From NCBI RefSeq assembly GCF_000003815.2, contig NC_049984.1:3439827-3503826 (forward strand): DNA of 64,000 bases, read 5' to 3'. The notes under the pieces were generated by a model. It was not told the DNA's origin, made no database searches, and was given only the letters and a program-made list of their open reading frames with translations. This DNA comes from Branchiostoma floridae. Its lineage: Eukaryota; Chordata; Leptocardii; Amphioxiformes; Branchiostomatidae. Of this stretch, positions 1 to 11,307 are shown in pieces. Numbering within the stretch: position 1 is the stretch's first letter; every line of letters starts with the position of its first letter. A program made the translations under genes and the position numbers.

Positions 1-2
1 AT

Positions 3-333
3 CAGGGCTCGAAATACTTTTTCTGCATACCTGCACTGGTGCAGGTAGCATTGAAAATTACCTGCACCAGACAAATTCTAGCTGCACCTCTTTGAATTTA
101 GGAAGTATGGATCATGCTGAAATTGTGCAGGAACCATTGCTATTTTTTCTTTTATACTTAAACAGTCAATGCAGCTAATAACAATCCATATACACCTACA
201 TTATATGACATTTATGTATAAAACCGAGTACATGGACCAGTGCAGGTTAGGTGCAGGTAGACACCAGAAATACCTGCACAGCTCCAATTTTACCTGCACT
301 AACCTGCATATGCAGGTGGTATTTCGAGCCCTG
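3..333. mobile_element. Short inverted-repeat element, GGCTCGAAATAC family, copy 1
   Basis: The element begins CAGGGCTCGAAATAC and ends with the exact reverse complement GTATTTCGAGCCCTG. The interior repeats ACCTGCAC words on both strands. Closely similar copies lie at 36860-37206 and 51586-51932. No transposase is present, so it is a non-autonomous DNA transposon (MITE). The superfamily is not resolved. Confidence 0.8.
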
Positions 334-1299
334 GAAATGGATATGGTTTTCACCATTCCCAAAATCATATTCTGTTGCTTGAGTAACTGATATTTGGTGG
401 AACAGTTACTGTATCTAAAGACAACTTAATCTTTACGAAAGAATGAAATTACTTCTAGATGTTTTAAGTGACATCCACCACTCTTCTTCAACGTCACTAT
501 TAGTACATAGAAAAACATGGTTGAACATGGAATGTCCGGAAGTAATTCAACTTGATATTTCTAAATACGTTGTTGTACCCTGTTTTTAAAAACAATGGAT
601 ATCTGTTACCCTGTGGATAAAGGTGAACTAGCGGAACAGACGATGCAACAAGAGAAATTGAAAGGAAAGCAGAACCAACTTACTTCAACAGAGACCTCTC
701 ATTCTGGGTCACAAAATTGTACAAAGATGAAACTTGCTGGAAAAGTGAAATAAAAACATCAATGCTGTTCACAGCCATGCTTTAAAGACTTTGAAAATGA
801 TAAAACGTAAACACAGCAGAAATATAATACATGCATGCACAAACCAGAAGACTGAAGGAAATACATAATGGCAAGTAAAATAGGATCAACATAAAGAAAC
901 AAGAGTAAAGTCTTGCAGCTTTTAAGCTTACTTGCAGCTGTGTGTGACTGTCACATGTTTATGTATAAGAGACCTCTCTAGAGTACTAAGTAATGTGCTG
1001 AAACAGTGAAAGCCCCCGTTCTTATCCTGCCCATAGATGGGACTTATCCATGATTAAGGTCATATGTAGTTGCGAGTTAGCCAGCAAGGTTGTCTACTAC
1101 CTGCATTTCATAGTCATCTACACCAGCCAAATATGAATTTCGACCAATCCAACTTGTTAAGGTCAATGTTTTATCATTGTATTTAGATGCAATCATAGGA
1201 GAAAACTGGAGTTAGAATAGGATAAATTCCCTACTTTTGTGGGAAGTTGTGAGAAGGTCCTACATGTGTGACAAGGGCTCTATAGAGACAAGGCTGTAT
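334..1299. other. Sequence without a recognised gene
   Basis: AT-rich sequence downstream of the visible GDAP1-like exons, so probably its intron 2. I see no exon, RNA gene or clear repeat, apart from a short match (about 585-650) to the edge of the inverted-repeat element near 30.08 kb, with words like GGATATxxGTTAC and GATAAAGGT. Confidence 0.4.
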
Positions 1300-1640
1300 G
1301 TTTACCATCAGTGAAGGTCTCCTCTATGTAGTCGATGATGCTGTATATTGAGACAATGCTGTATGTTTGTTTGTTTGTATGTTTGTTTGTTTGTTTGTAT
1401 GTTTGTTTGTTTGTTTGTAGGTTTTACCATCAGTGAAGGTTTCCTCTATGTAGTCGATGATGCTGTATATTGAGACAATGCTGAATGTTTGTTTGTTTGT
1501 AGGTTTTACCGTCAGTGAAGGTCTCCTCTATGTAGTCTATGATGCTGTATATTGAAACAATGCTGTATGTTTGTTTGTTTGTTTGTTTGTTTGTTTGTTT
1601 GTAGGTTTACCATCAGTGAAGGTTTCCTCGATGTAGTCGA
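1300..1640. repeat. Tandem array of the exon 2 donor boundary of the GDAP1-like gene
   Basis: Units starting near 1302, 1420 and 1505, plus the real boundary near 1603, each contain the last ~35 bases of GDAP1-like exon 2 and its GT donor, read on the minus strand. The codons for an IDYIEETFTD-like peptide are recognisable in each. Units are separated by (TTTG)n and a segment CTGTATATTGAGACAATGCT. Spacing is irregular (about 85-118 bases) because the TTTG runs vary. Confidence 0.85.
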
Positions 1641-4499
1641 TGATGCTGTTGGCGTCAGCGAGGATCTGCTCGCCGTGCACCAGTACGGGAACCTCGCCGG
1701 ACGGGTTGATCCGCATGAACCACGGCTCCGTGTTCTCGTTGAGCGGCAGGCTGACGTCATGCTCCTCGTACTTCAGACGCTTCTCTATAAGGGCCAGCCG
1801 TGCCTGGGGAACGAACGGTAACAGTTTCAAACCTGGGGACAAACGGTGGAACCTTTAGCACTGGCCACTTCCTACTGACCCACCCAATAGCTTCTCTATA
1901 AGGGGAAGGAACGATGAAACCTTTAGCACTGGTCACTTCCTACTGACCCACCCAACAGCTTCTCTATAACTTATAAGGGCTAGTCGTGCCAGGGGAACAA
2001 ACGGTAACTAAAACCTAACTATCACTTCCTGGTGCTCCACCTGGGAACCAATCAAACCTCTATGTAGCATGATAGACTACATATAGGTTTCATTTCAAAT
2101 TGCTTTAGTGTATCAAATCTTGTATGTATGTAGTACTACTTAGTCGCTACTAGTGGAAGAATTTGCAATAGTAGTGAATTCAGCACCACGGACAGCTTTG
2201 CTCTGTGCTACCAGTTCTAGATATCAACTTAGTTGGCAATTCTATAGACACAGGGCTCGAACGGTGGAACCTTTAGCACTGGTCACTTCCTACTGACCCA
2301 CCCAACAGCTTCTCTATAAGGGCCAGCCGTGCCTGGGGAACGAACGGTAGAAACTTTAGTGCTGGTCACTTCCTACTGACCCACCCAATACTTCTCTATA
2401 AGGGCCAGCCGTGCCTGGGAAACGAACGGTGGAACCTTTAGTGCTGGTCAGTTCCTACTGACCCACCGAGAAACCAATATGAATTAGTTTCGATGAAGGT
2501 TAGACATCCGGGTAAAAAGATACACCAAATAGCAGCTACTCAAGGAACTAGATATGATTTTGGAAATGGTCAAACATTTCAGACAACCATCCCGTGTCTT
2601 TTGTCAGTGACAAGAGATCTTGTTGGAGAGCAGATTTTTATATTTATTTCTATATCCTATTTATTCAGCTTAAGTTTGGAATTTCTACCTACTCCTTATA
2701 CATCTACATTGAAAGGTCAGATATCTAGTCTAAGATGAAGCCTATAGCAATGATCATGTGACACCAGCAAAACTGTTTCAAATGTCTTTGTCAAAATACG
2801 AATCATAAGGTGACTCATGGTGCATGTACCTTTCAACTAGACTATACATGGAAAACAAACTTAACATTCATTGGTGCATTGAACTTAGCATATGGTGACA
2901 TTAGCTTTTAAACTTGGAAAAGAAAGAGAAATGATGGTGTACTAGTACCACCCTTGCGATGAATTTCCTTTCCGTAGTAACATTTTACAGGGTTCTCCCC
3001 AGAATCTTTTAGTGTAGTGGAGGGGCTGGCAAAAATAACCCGGACCAATGCGATGCACTTTCATGAAAATGGGTTCATTTTGCAATGACAGAGGGTGTCA
3101 AATACTACAAGTATAATACATTGTTGTGATTCCTTTGTTGTGAAGTGTCAAAATGACTTTTCTTTTGATCATTGCCCATTCACAAGTTTTTGCAGACAAT
3201 GCTGACTGGAAAAGTGATGCCACTTGGTGCAAAAATCTGTGAATTTTCATTAATGTTAGGAAAACTAAACAAGAAAATAGGGAAGAAACCCATTAAATTT
3301 CAAAAGTAGTATAGTGGAGCTGGGCTAGGAGTATAGTGGAGGGCCTCCCTTATTCCATCCTTTGGGGAGGACTCTGTTTTAGAATATAAATATACAAACC
3401 ATGATAATCACAGTGGTGGAATAGTCTACCATAAGAGATGATCACTATACTTTGAAATCACGATTTGAGAAACACATGGAATCGCACCCAGTTGTCTTCA
3501 ATTACAAAGCACTGAACTATCTAAAAGGCCAATGCTCCCACCTGGCCGAAATGATGTACTCTACTCTGTTTCATTACGACTCTGCCACCAATGGCAGACG
3601 CATTTTTGTAAGAATGAATACCCACCGGTAGGTAACCAAATCAATGAAACAGGCAGAAAATTACATATTCATTACTTTTCATGCCAAGTTAATGACCCAT
3701 ATTTCCTAGTGGCAAATTGAAAAAAAAAATGCAAATACCAAAACGTCTACTGCATTGCCCCTTCCTGCTATTAGTAGCGAATGGGTCAGGGAAAATGAAC
3801 ACAATGCAAAACAAGACCGCTATCAAGTTTCATGGCTAAGTCTTGCCACATGTAAAGGAAATAGGTGCTTAATTGTAACGACTTTTCCAATATCATTATC
3901 TTAATATCAATGGACCATATTACTAGCACTGCACTGAGTACACCATTGTCACCCTTGACACCGGTATAAACCGTGTTAGTTAAGAGTAGCGGACAAGAGA
4001 TAAAACCATCTACAGTAAAAGTGCGTGAGATTCACCAAGCAAACATAATACCTAGTAAATACCGCTGGGTATATTATTACTTCCTGACATTCTACTGTCG
4101 TTCTATTGGTTATATTCTGAAGCAAATTGTTCATACTTAATTTCTAGAGGAAATTGAATGTAACAATCAAATGAAAGATTAAAGAAGACGTCGCTGTAAA
4201 AATGAAAAATAAAATCCGGCAAGTTTTTTTTTTGCTTGATGGATCATATTCTAGTGAAGGTGTTATGCTAATAGATACCAAATGGTGTCACTTTCACTAC
4301 TCGCCCCGCCCACCACCGTTTCAATATTGAATTACAAGGTCAAATTCGCACGGATCTTGGAGTTTGTACAAAGGTAGGGTGCGTATGAGTGTACGCTGTG
4401 TCTACACACCTTCTGGGAGTAAAACGATGTAACGAAATGGTACAAAACCAGCTTGGTTTCCCGCGGACCGTCCTCACTTTCACCTTCTGCGGTCGCCAT
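1611..4499 (-). CDS. GDAP1: GDAP1-like glutathione-transferase-fold protein, first two coding exons (partial)
   Basis: Coding exons on the minus strand are 4499-4410 (30 codons, ATG at 4499) and 1803-1611 (193 bases); the gene continues off the left edge. Exon 1 ends SFYSQK before a GT donor; exon 2 starts ARLALIEK after CCCCAG. The junction is phase 0, and exon 2 ends in phase 1 with ETFTDG. The peptide follows vertebrate GDAP1 through the thioredoxin-like N-terminal GST domain (EEHDVSLPL, EPWFMRINPSGEVPVL, IIDY). Family knowledge: GDAP1 is a tail-anchored outer-mitochondrial-membrane protein affecting fission and redox state. The C-terminal GST domain and tail anchor are outside the window, so GDAP1 and GDAP1L1 types cannot be separated. 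Both boundaries of exon 2 are duplicated in flanking arrays. The start lies about 0.6 kb from the TP53RK start, in opposite orientation. Confidence 0.92.
1780..2470. repeat. Tandem array of the exon 2 acceptor boundary of the GDAP1-like gene
   Basis: The word CTTCTCTATAAGGGCCAGCC (minus strand: codons for the peptide ARLALIEK and the preceding CAG acceptor) is present at the true exon edge near 1780-1806. It recurs intact near 2309 and 2391 and degenerate near 1890 and 1960. Each unit also carries ACTTCCTACTGACCCACC. Units are about 80-110 bases. A unit without the exon part ends near 2310. Confidence 0.85.
2988..3376. mobile_element. Short inverted-repeat element (CAGGGTTCTCCCCA ends)
   Basis: Starts CAGGGTTCTCCCCA and ends TGGGGAGGACTCTG, an imperfect inverted repeat. 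A short inner repeat (TAGTGTAGTGGAG near 3010; TATAGTGGAG near 3310-3340) supports symmetric ends. No coding capacity. It lies in intron 1 of the GDAP1-like gene. Confidence 0.6.
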
Positions 4500-5110
4500 T
4501 GTTATCTTCCTATTGCCGGGAACGCAGAGAAACGCCAATAGCTGGTAAAGGTGTATGCAAAGAATAACGGCGATGAGATAAAAACACTTTTATTCTACAA
4601 GACTAAAAATATACTCATATGGTATTAAATATTAATATGGCATCTTTTAGTGTGTATTTTACGTCAGAACAAATTTAATTTTAAAATGCCGGTTTGGGTT
4701 TGCTTGCGGTTTCTTGTTCACCCTGACCCAGCAGCCTTTGCGCGGAAAATGGACTGTTCTATTCCAAATCAGGGTCTTTATCTATGTTTTCTAAATGATC
4801 GATGAATATAACCTATTCTATGACACGAAACAAATCTACATGTCATGAAGTAAATATTATCTAATTTTGCTTATCATTGACTACTGTATGCAATATTTTT
4901 ATTGATTGCCATTATATTTATACCAATTTTATCTTCACTAATGGCTTAATCCACGGTCAAGGGTCACCATTCTGTTTCAGGGGAGGGCACATGTTTTTAC
5001 CACCCTGCCTCGTCTTCCTTGTCGTCAAAACACTTCTTACAACTCTTAAATAGAGGTAGTCGACTTTCTGGGCTAAGCAGTGTCCTTGGGGCCTACATTG
5101 AGCTATTCGG
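4500..5110. promoter_or_regulatory. Candidate bidirectional promoter interval between GDAP1-like and TP53RK genes
   Basis: The two translation starts, minus at 4499 and plus at 5111, face away from each other across 611 bases. No other gene lies between. I see no convincing TATA box at a fixed distance from either ATG. The stretch 4680-4760 is the least AT-rich part. Function is inferred from geometry only. Confidence 0.4.
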
Positions 5111-8009
5111 ATGGCCGACAAAGTGGAGAAAGGCCCTTCCCTTGAAGGAGGTTCGGGCGATTCCTTGGCCAGTTCTAGGAAACCGACAGAGATCCCGACG
5201 GTGGCACAAATGATAGAGATGCAGAACAAGGCAGCCTCTGCTTCGGGTGACTCCGCTGCAGCTGGGGGAGGGACTGGGACTCCGGGCTCGCCCCAGCACC
5301 CCGGGTTCGTGCTGTTCAAACAGGGCGCCGAAGCCCGGCTGTACCGGGGCACGTTTCTCGGCAAGCCTGCTGTTCTGAAGGTGTTGTTTGTTTGTTTGTA
5401 ATTTGTGCCTTTGTCTAAACTCGTTGTTGTTGTTGTCGTTGTTTTACGTCTACAAACCCTTTCACAGAGATCACAACGCATGTGCTGCAACAGTTATTCT
5501 AGGTAAAACAAAACCCGTCTGGACGTTGTTATGCAAATCGAAACACTGGTCGAGACAAGGAGTTGAAGGACTGTTTTCTTTTTTGAGGCCTTTACCTTTG
5601 GCATATTACCTAGAACTCCTGTCGCCACACATGCGTTCTGAACTGTGTGAGAGGGCTTATCCTCCTTAGCAAATCTTGTTGTACATGTAGCTTCAATACG
5701 ATAGATAACAACTTTACATCAGTCAGATGATTTTTATATTCATTTTCCTCCTTCAAGTATTAATGCATCCCAGCTAATGTTGCTTTGTCCGCTATTGTTT
5801 TTTCCTGTAGTGTTATATATATATTTTTGTAATGTTGTCGACTTCACTCAGTAGTTGCTGACTTTCTCTCTTGTATCTTCCACAATGAAGGAGAGGTTCA
5901 GTAAGAAGTACCGACACCCCAGACTGGACGAGAAGCTGACCACCAAGAGGACACAGGGAGAAGCCAGGACTGTGGCTCGGGCAAGGAAAGCAGGTGCAGT
6001 TGTATATTAGTCCCAATAAGCCCCTTCACAAAGATCAGCACACATGTTGGGCGACAGGAATTCTAGGTAAAGTGTAGGTCCGGAAAAATTCAACAAAACC
6101 CACCTGGATGCTGTTATGCACATCGAAACAATGGTCGAGACAAGGACTGTTTTCAAGTTCGGTACCTTTACCTTTGACATATTACCTAGAATTCCTGTCG
6201 CTGCACATGCGTTCTGATCTCTGTGAGAGGGCTTATGAACTGCAGTGATTTAATTTTGCAGCAGGGGGTAAAAGAAGTGATCACAAAGTTTGCGGTAGTG
6301 CTATCACAGTTTCAAGTTTCATGTGCAGCGACAGGAAATGTTAGCAAGAAAGCTCATCTGTGTTGGTATAATCCATTTTTTTGTGTTGAATGACAGTTAG
6401 AAACTTCAACAGGAAATGTGGGTGGTATGTCAAAGGTTAAGGCCCATGACCTCTAATCAGTCCTCTAGACCATTGTTTAGATTTGCCAGACAAATAATGT
6501 CCAGATGTGAACTGTTAATGTCTCAGGGGCTTTTGCCGTTGACACATTTCGTAGATTACCCCGGATGTAAATAAAAACAACAATTGCTCCTATCAGAAAT
6601 TAACCCAGCATGACCTTTTTGCATTGTAAGTCCAGAATTTATCATTACAACTATCCCCCTTCCTTTATATGTCCTCCAGGTATCCCCACACCCTGTATCT
6701 ACTTTGTGAACTACCAGTCCAACTGTATCTACATGGAGGACCTGCGCAGCGCCACCACCTCGCGGGATTACATTGTGGCCGTGCAGTCCGTCCGCGGCGG
6801 GGACAGCTTCCGAGCCCTGCAACCAATCATGGACAAGGTAGGAATGGTTTATTCAGTTACTGTAAATACCTTACAGACAGTGGCTGGATTTGTGTATCAC
6901 TTACAATCTCTGCCAGTACTAACATAAAAAATCTTGACATTTGACACACGTTAAAATCTAGTACATGTATATACAGGGCTCGAAGTACAAGGTGCATGTG
7001 CACCCAGGTGCACCCAATTTTTTTCAGTGGGTGCACAGGGTGCACCCAAATATTTTCTTAGGTTTATGTATGGAAAGATATACTAGTGGTTTGCACAAAA
7101 GTATACTAGTATACATCATATTCTTGACATCTAAGTGTTAGAAAGATAATAAAAATGTCTGTCATATTACTTGTTTAAGAATTTGATAGCTTGTAACTAA
7201 GTTTTGTGATTAGATTTTTTTGACATTCTACTTAAATTTAAGTGGTGCACCCAACAATTTTTTGGTGCACCCAACTTTTTAAGCTGGGTGCACCAGTGCA
7301 CCTAATCCCAAAAATGAATTTCGAGCCCTTATATATGAAAAAAAAACTGTCAATTAGAGATCATTAAGGCACCACATACCAATTAGATCAGGGCTGTCTC
7401 CAGCTAGCTTTAAATTATTTCAGGCCCACTAATTGTAGGGAGCGCATGTCGTTGATTTTCCTGTTTAAATCCTGATTTTCATCCATTTTATGCACTAAAG
7501 TTCAGATTTTTGGATGGATGGGATGAAATTTTTGTCCATCCCAATAAGCAAATTTCCGTCCCAGGATAGAGGGACAGGTCCGGAGACAGCCCAGAATTAG
7601 GTTTTCCAGCTATCTAGTTATATACACTAGCTTGGTATTCATCCTATTCTATCTCCGGTTCATTCTTCTCTTAAAGATCGGGAAAACCCTGGCGACCATG
7701 CATGACGGTGACATCATCCACGGAGACCTGACCACCTCTAACATCATGCTGAAACAGGACTCATCCATGCCGGAACCGCAGGTGGTTCTCATCGACTTCG
7801 GTCTGAGCTCGGTATCTCACCTCCCAGAAGACAAGGGGGTGGATCTGTACGTCCTGGAGAAGGCGTTCCTCAGCACTCATCCGAACACGGAGGAACTATT
7901 CAGCATCATCCTTAAGAGTTACACGAGACACTCAAGAAAGTCTAAGGAGGTTATCAAGAAGCTAGATGAAGTCAGGCTGAGAGGTCGGAAACGTACGATG
8001 GTTGGATGA
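5111..8009 (+). CDS. TP53RK: TP53RK / PRPK (Bud32) atypical kinase of the KEOPS complex
   Basis: Four coding exons: 5111-5380, 5891-5993, 6680-6837 and 7677-8009. All junctions are GT-AG and in phase, giving 287 residues (human is 253). Residues 1-60 are a low-complexity extension. KQGAEARLY (70-78) is the nucleotide-binding loop and K90 in AVLK the likely ATP-binding lysine. The catalytic loop is HGDLTTSN (192-199, D194 and N199) and IDFG is at 216-219. The end [11 protein letters not shown] matches the conserved basic tail. Family knowledge: Bud32/PRPK is the ATPase-kinase subunit of KEOPS (with OSGEP, TPRKB, LAGE3), needed for the t6A37 tRNA modification, and can phosphorylate p53. No defect is seen. 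Introns 1 and 2 hold related inverted-repeat elements; intron 3 holds two more. Confidence 0.97.
5456..5658. mobile_element. Inverted-repeat element in TP53RK intron 1
   Basis: Long imperfect terminal inverted repeats of about 55 bases: CCCTTTCACAGAGATCA... at the left pairs with ...GTGTGAGAGGG at the right, and both arms contain a TTCTAGGTAA-like core. It is homologous to the element at 6016-6236. Non-coding MITE. Confidence 0.8.
6016..6236. mobile_element. Inverted-repeat element in TP53RK intron 2
   Basis: Same family as 5456-5658. The left arm is ATAAGCCCCTTCACAAAGAT and the right arm ends GTGAGAGGGCTTAT; both inner arms contain GCGACAGGAATTCTAGGTAA or its complement. It starts only 23 bases after the donor of exon 2. 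Confidence 0.82.
6974..7330. mobile_element. Inverted-repeat element with GGCTCGAA ends and GGTGCACCC interior
   Basis: Ends are CAGGGCTCGAAGTAC and AATTTCGAGCCCTT. They resemble the ends of the element at 3-333, but the interior is different and rich in GGTGCACCCA on both arms. It lies in TP53RK intron 3. Confidence 0.7.
7391..7592. mobile_element. Inverted-repeat element (GGGCTGTCTCC ends)
   Basis: Starts GGGCTGTCTCCAG and ends CGGAGACAGCCC, a clean inverted repeat. About 200 bases, no coding capacity, in TP53RK intron 3 just upstream of the last exon. Confidence 0.7.
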
Positions 8010-8023
8010 TGGTGTGACTTTTT

Positions 8024-8029
8024 AATAAA
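8024..8029 (+). promoter_or_regulatory. Polyadenylation signal of TP53RK
   Basis: AATAAA 15 bases after the TP53RK stop codon, followed by T/G-rich sequence (TTTGTGTCGAGTG). A second AATAAA lies near 8078. A very short 3' UTR is implied if the first is used. Confidence 0.6.
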
Positions 8030-8215
8030 GTTTGTGTCGAGTGTTATGCTTTATTTTGTGTAGGATGTTTTTCTTTCAATAAAAAGTATATCATTTTTTG
8101 TGTTAAACAAATATGAGACAGATGTTGTGACATTTAAAGGAAGAATTGTGTACTCTTAATAAAGTTCTACATTCTCCTCTGAAAACACAACCTTCACAGA
8201 GGTACATTGTTTATG

Positions 8216-8979
8216 CAGGGTTCGAAATAGACATACTTAACTTGCAATTTGCACATAATTTTTGAGATTTGCATGTAAAAATTTTCTGAACTTGCAATCT
8301 TGCATGTTGAAAATACATGGCCTGTACTGAGGCTCAGTATTTTTACTACAGGCCCAGAGGCCACAGTGCCTTTGTTTGTCTGACGGGGATCGTCACCGGT
8401 TGTCAGTAGGTGTTATAAACAAATCAAATTCTGCTTTGCTGCAAACTAACATGCTGATTATGTGGATATCTTTCCAAACTTTGCAGTTCTGTCTATATTT
8501 TCATGTGCCAATTTCAGTCCATCAACAGTGACAGAATGGGCAAAATTCTTATCCATCCAGAGCAGCAACATTCCACCAAAGTACAGAATGATGGATGGTG
8601 GCTAGAACATTGCAGTATAGACTAGTTGTATTTTGCATGTAAATATTTTAAATTGCACGTAAAGAACCTTACATCCTGCCTCATAGAAGACATTTAATTT
8701 TGCCTCGTAAAAAATGTTTTGTTTAAATTTCCTGTTTCCTGACCTACCCTAGAAAAACCTGCCTTTTTGGGGGATGGGCAGTCGAGTCACATAGTTTCCA
8801 GTTAGAATTTTTATTCAGCCTGCTTCCCATTCAAGTGAAAAAAAACTGCTTTTCGTATCTGATGAACGACATATATATCTATTATGCACAAAATCAAATT
8901 TTACATTGAAAATAAAAGTGTCCTCAGCAATGTTAGTTCTACTAAACTGTATTGTATCACTAGATTAGAATTTTGGCCA
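8216..8979. other. Intergenic sequence with a one-ended GGTTCGAAATA repeat
   Basis: Begins with CAGGGTTCGAAATAG, like the left end of the element at 3-333. TTGCAxxTTGCA words follow (8245-8320, 8635-8710). I cannot find a matching right end. No exon is recognised in this stretch. Confidence 0.4.
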
Positions 8980-9044
8980 AAGTAAAAAAAAATATAATAC
9001 CTATCGACCCTAATATTTTCGAGACTAAAACACGAAACACAGCA

Positions 9045-10960
9045 TTTTTTCTAGTTATTACTTTTATCATGGCAAAGATTAATAACGAGTGATAACATAC
9101 TAGTCTAGAAATAGATGCAGAAAATGAACATGTTACATATTGTTACATGTATTTGTTACCAGACAGAATGTGTGACCTATAACTTTATTTGTATAAGGTA
9201 GTTAACTAATATAAGTTACAAAGCAGAGTGATATCAAAAGAAACAAGAAGTTCTCATTCATTAGCTAGAAGCAACATACTAAGTAGAGTAAGCAAATAAC
9301 CCAGATAAAATATAAGCAGTCCAACAAAAGTTACTGCCTTTACATTTTCTATCATGGGCAAAAGCAAATAACGTGATAACATAACTAGTCTAGAAACAAA
9401 TGTAGGAAATAAACATGCTACATATCGCTATCTGTTACTAGAGTTAGTTGACTAAATACACGTTCTGTAAGTTGAAGAACAGACTAACATAAATATACAC
9501 GACTAAATAAAAAAAGTTGAAGAACAGGTTTCATCACAAAATAAACAAATTTGCAGTCGTTAGTTAAAAGCTAACACTGATTAAAATAGCCAGATAAACT
9601 ATAACTAGTGTAACAATTGCAAAAAAAGTTCCTATGTTTCTATAGAAGCACACTGTAAATGATGCTTCATATGCAAAGTTTTTCTCCAAGCCTGAAGATT
9701 GATATTCCTATGTAGAGTCGATTCCGAGTCACCGAGAGGGTTTTGAAATAATGTTTGTAATAAGTTTGAACTATTCTGAGCAAAAGAATATTTCAGTCAC
9801 TGTAGTTCTAAATTGTTCAAACAAATGAAAATGAAAGTGTGAACATGTTTGAACCTATCTATATATGTTGGAAACATTGGGAAATTAATGGTACAAATAT
9901 CTCTTTATTTAGAACAATTTAGAAACATCTATGTGTTTTTGTTATTGTTGGAACATGTGATCATATGTTCCAACAATTTGCGTCATTTTTTTCCTCCATA
10001 AAAACTTTTATTACCCCAATAAACAAAGCTGCTAAGATGGGCCTTTTGTTTGGGTCTTGTATTTTTAGTAGACACTAGTGGCTCTTTTGTGAAAAGCTGT
10101 CAGACAGACACAATTTCCTGTACTTGGCAGGGATGTGTGAATTGCCCTCTTCCCAGCCCACTGACCCAGTTTCATCATTTTGTTTCACTGTTCGAACATA
10201 TGATCACATTTGATCACAAATGATAAATCTATGTTGGAACAGTTTAGAAACTAACAGAAATAATGGATTTGATGTTAGAAATGTTTCTAACATGTATGAA
10301 CACTATAGAAAATATTTAGAACATCACACAGATATTATAGATAGTTCTAAACAGTTACTTATCACATTTAGAATGTTATAAAGATTTTCAAAATGTTGGA
10401 ACAAAAGGCAAGAAAGACCCTCTTGGTAATGTGGAATCGACTCTAGGTCAGGAAAACATTAATGGCACATGTATATGTATCATCAAGAACAGTTTCTAAT
10501 TTTTCAACCTGTTGAACTTTTAAAAAACGCAAAAGTAAATAACGTGATAACATAGCTAGTTTGGAAATAGATGTAGCAAATAAACATGCTACATATCGCT
10601 ATCTGTTACTAGAGTTAGTAGACTAAATACGTGTCCTATAAGTTGAAGATTAATATTTATCACGAAATAAACAAATTTGCATAAGCTAGAAGCTGAAACC
10701 AAGCAGGTTAAAAAAAAAGGTTAACCTCCTTGCTAAAACTAATCAAATAAAACAGATAAACTATAACTAGTGTAAGAAGTGCCACAAAAAAGTTCCTATG
10801 TTTCTATAGAAGAACACTTGTTTGTAAATGATGCTTCAATGTGCTAAGTTTTTATACATGTCTGAAACAAGGAGGTTGATATTACTACAGATCAGGAATA
10901 TATTTTTGGCACATGTGTATCTTCAAGAACTGTTTCTAACTTTTCACAATGCTGAATTTA
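9045..10960. repeat. Imperfect tandem repeat, unit about 1.1 kb when the inserted element is included
   Basis: The block AATAACGTGATAACATA-ACTAGTCTAGAAA followed by ACATGCTACATATCGCTATC occurs near 9350-9430 and 10535-10605, with a diverged copy near 9060-9150. The block AAGTTCCTATGTTTCTATAG occurs near 9627 and again near 10791. Copies run in the same direction. One copy is split by the element at 9713-10445; without it the unit is roughly 430 bases. Confidence 0.75.
9713..10445. mobile_element. Inverted-repeat element inserted in a tandem repeat copy
   Basis: Starts TAGAGTCGATTCC and ends GGAATCGACTCTA. The inner arms also match (AGAGGGT near the left end, ACCCTCT near the right). The interior has many diverged GTTxGAACA and palindromic ATGATCATATG-type words and no long frame. 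The unoccupied paralogous site lies near 10880-10900 (GATATTACTACAGATCAGG). Confidence 0.8.
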
Positions 10961-11307
10961 AAAAAAAAGATAGATATCACATGATGTTAAACTAATATAT
11001 ATTGTGATCGCTGCAGTTGGCACCTAGTTAACAAAATCCCCAGTTCTCAATGTTTCAGCACTTTTGACAAATGGAGTTTGCTTTGTATCTCAAACAACCA
11101 GTCAACTTGAAAAGTTAGCCCCACTATATAGAAATTCAACTTTCAAGGTCTTTTCAGTGTGTATTTGCATGTGTCTCTTTTAATTACTGAAAGCTGAATC
11201 AACTGACTGGAGCTGTCCTCACACATCTCTCCTTCTGTTAGCCCAAATCGGTACCCTCAACCCACCATGTCAACAGAACTGTCTGCTATACTTCTTGTGG
11301 CTTAAAA

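Noticed and set aside
5388-5669. 93-codon frame in TP53RK intron 1
   Set aside because: Overlaps the inverted-repeat element and a TTG repeat; no homology to kinase sequence.
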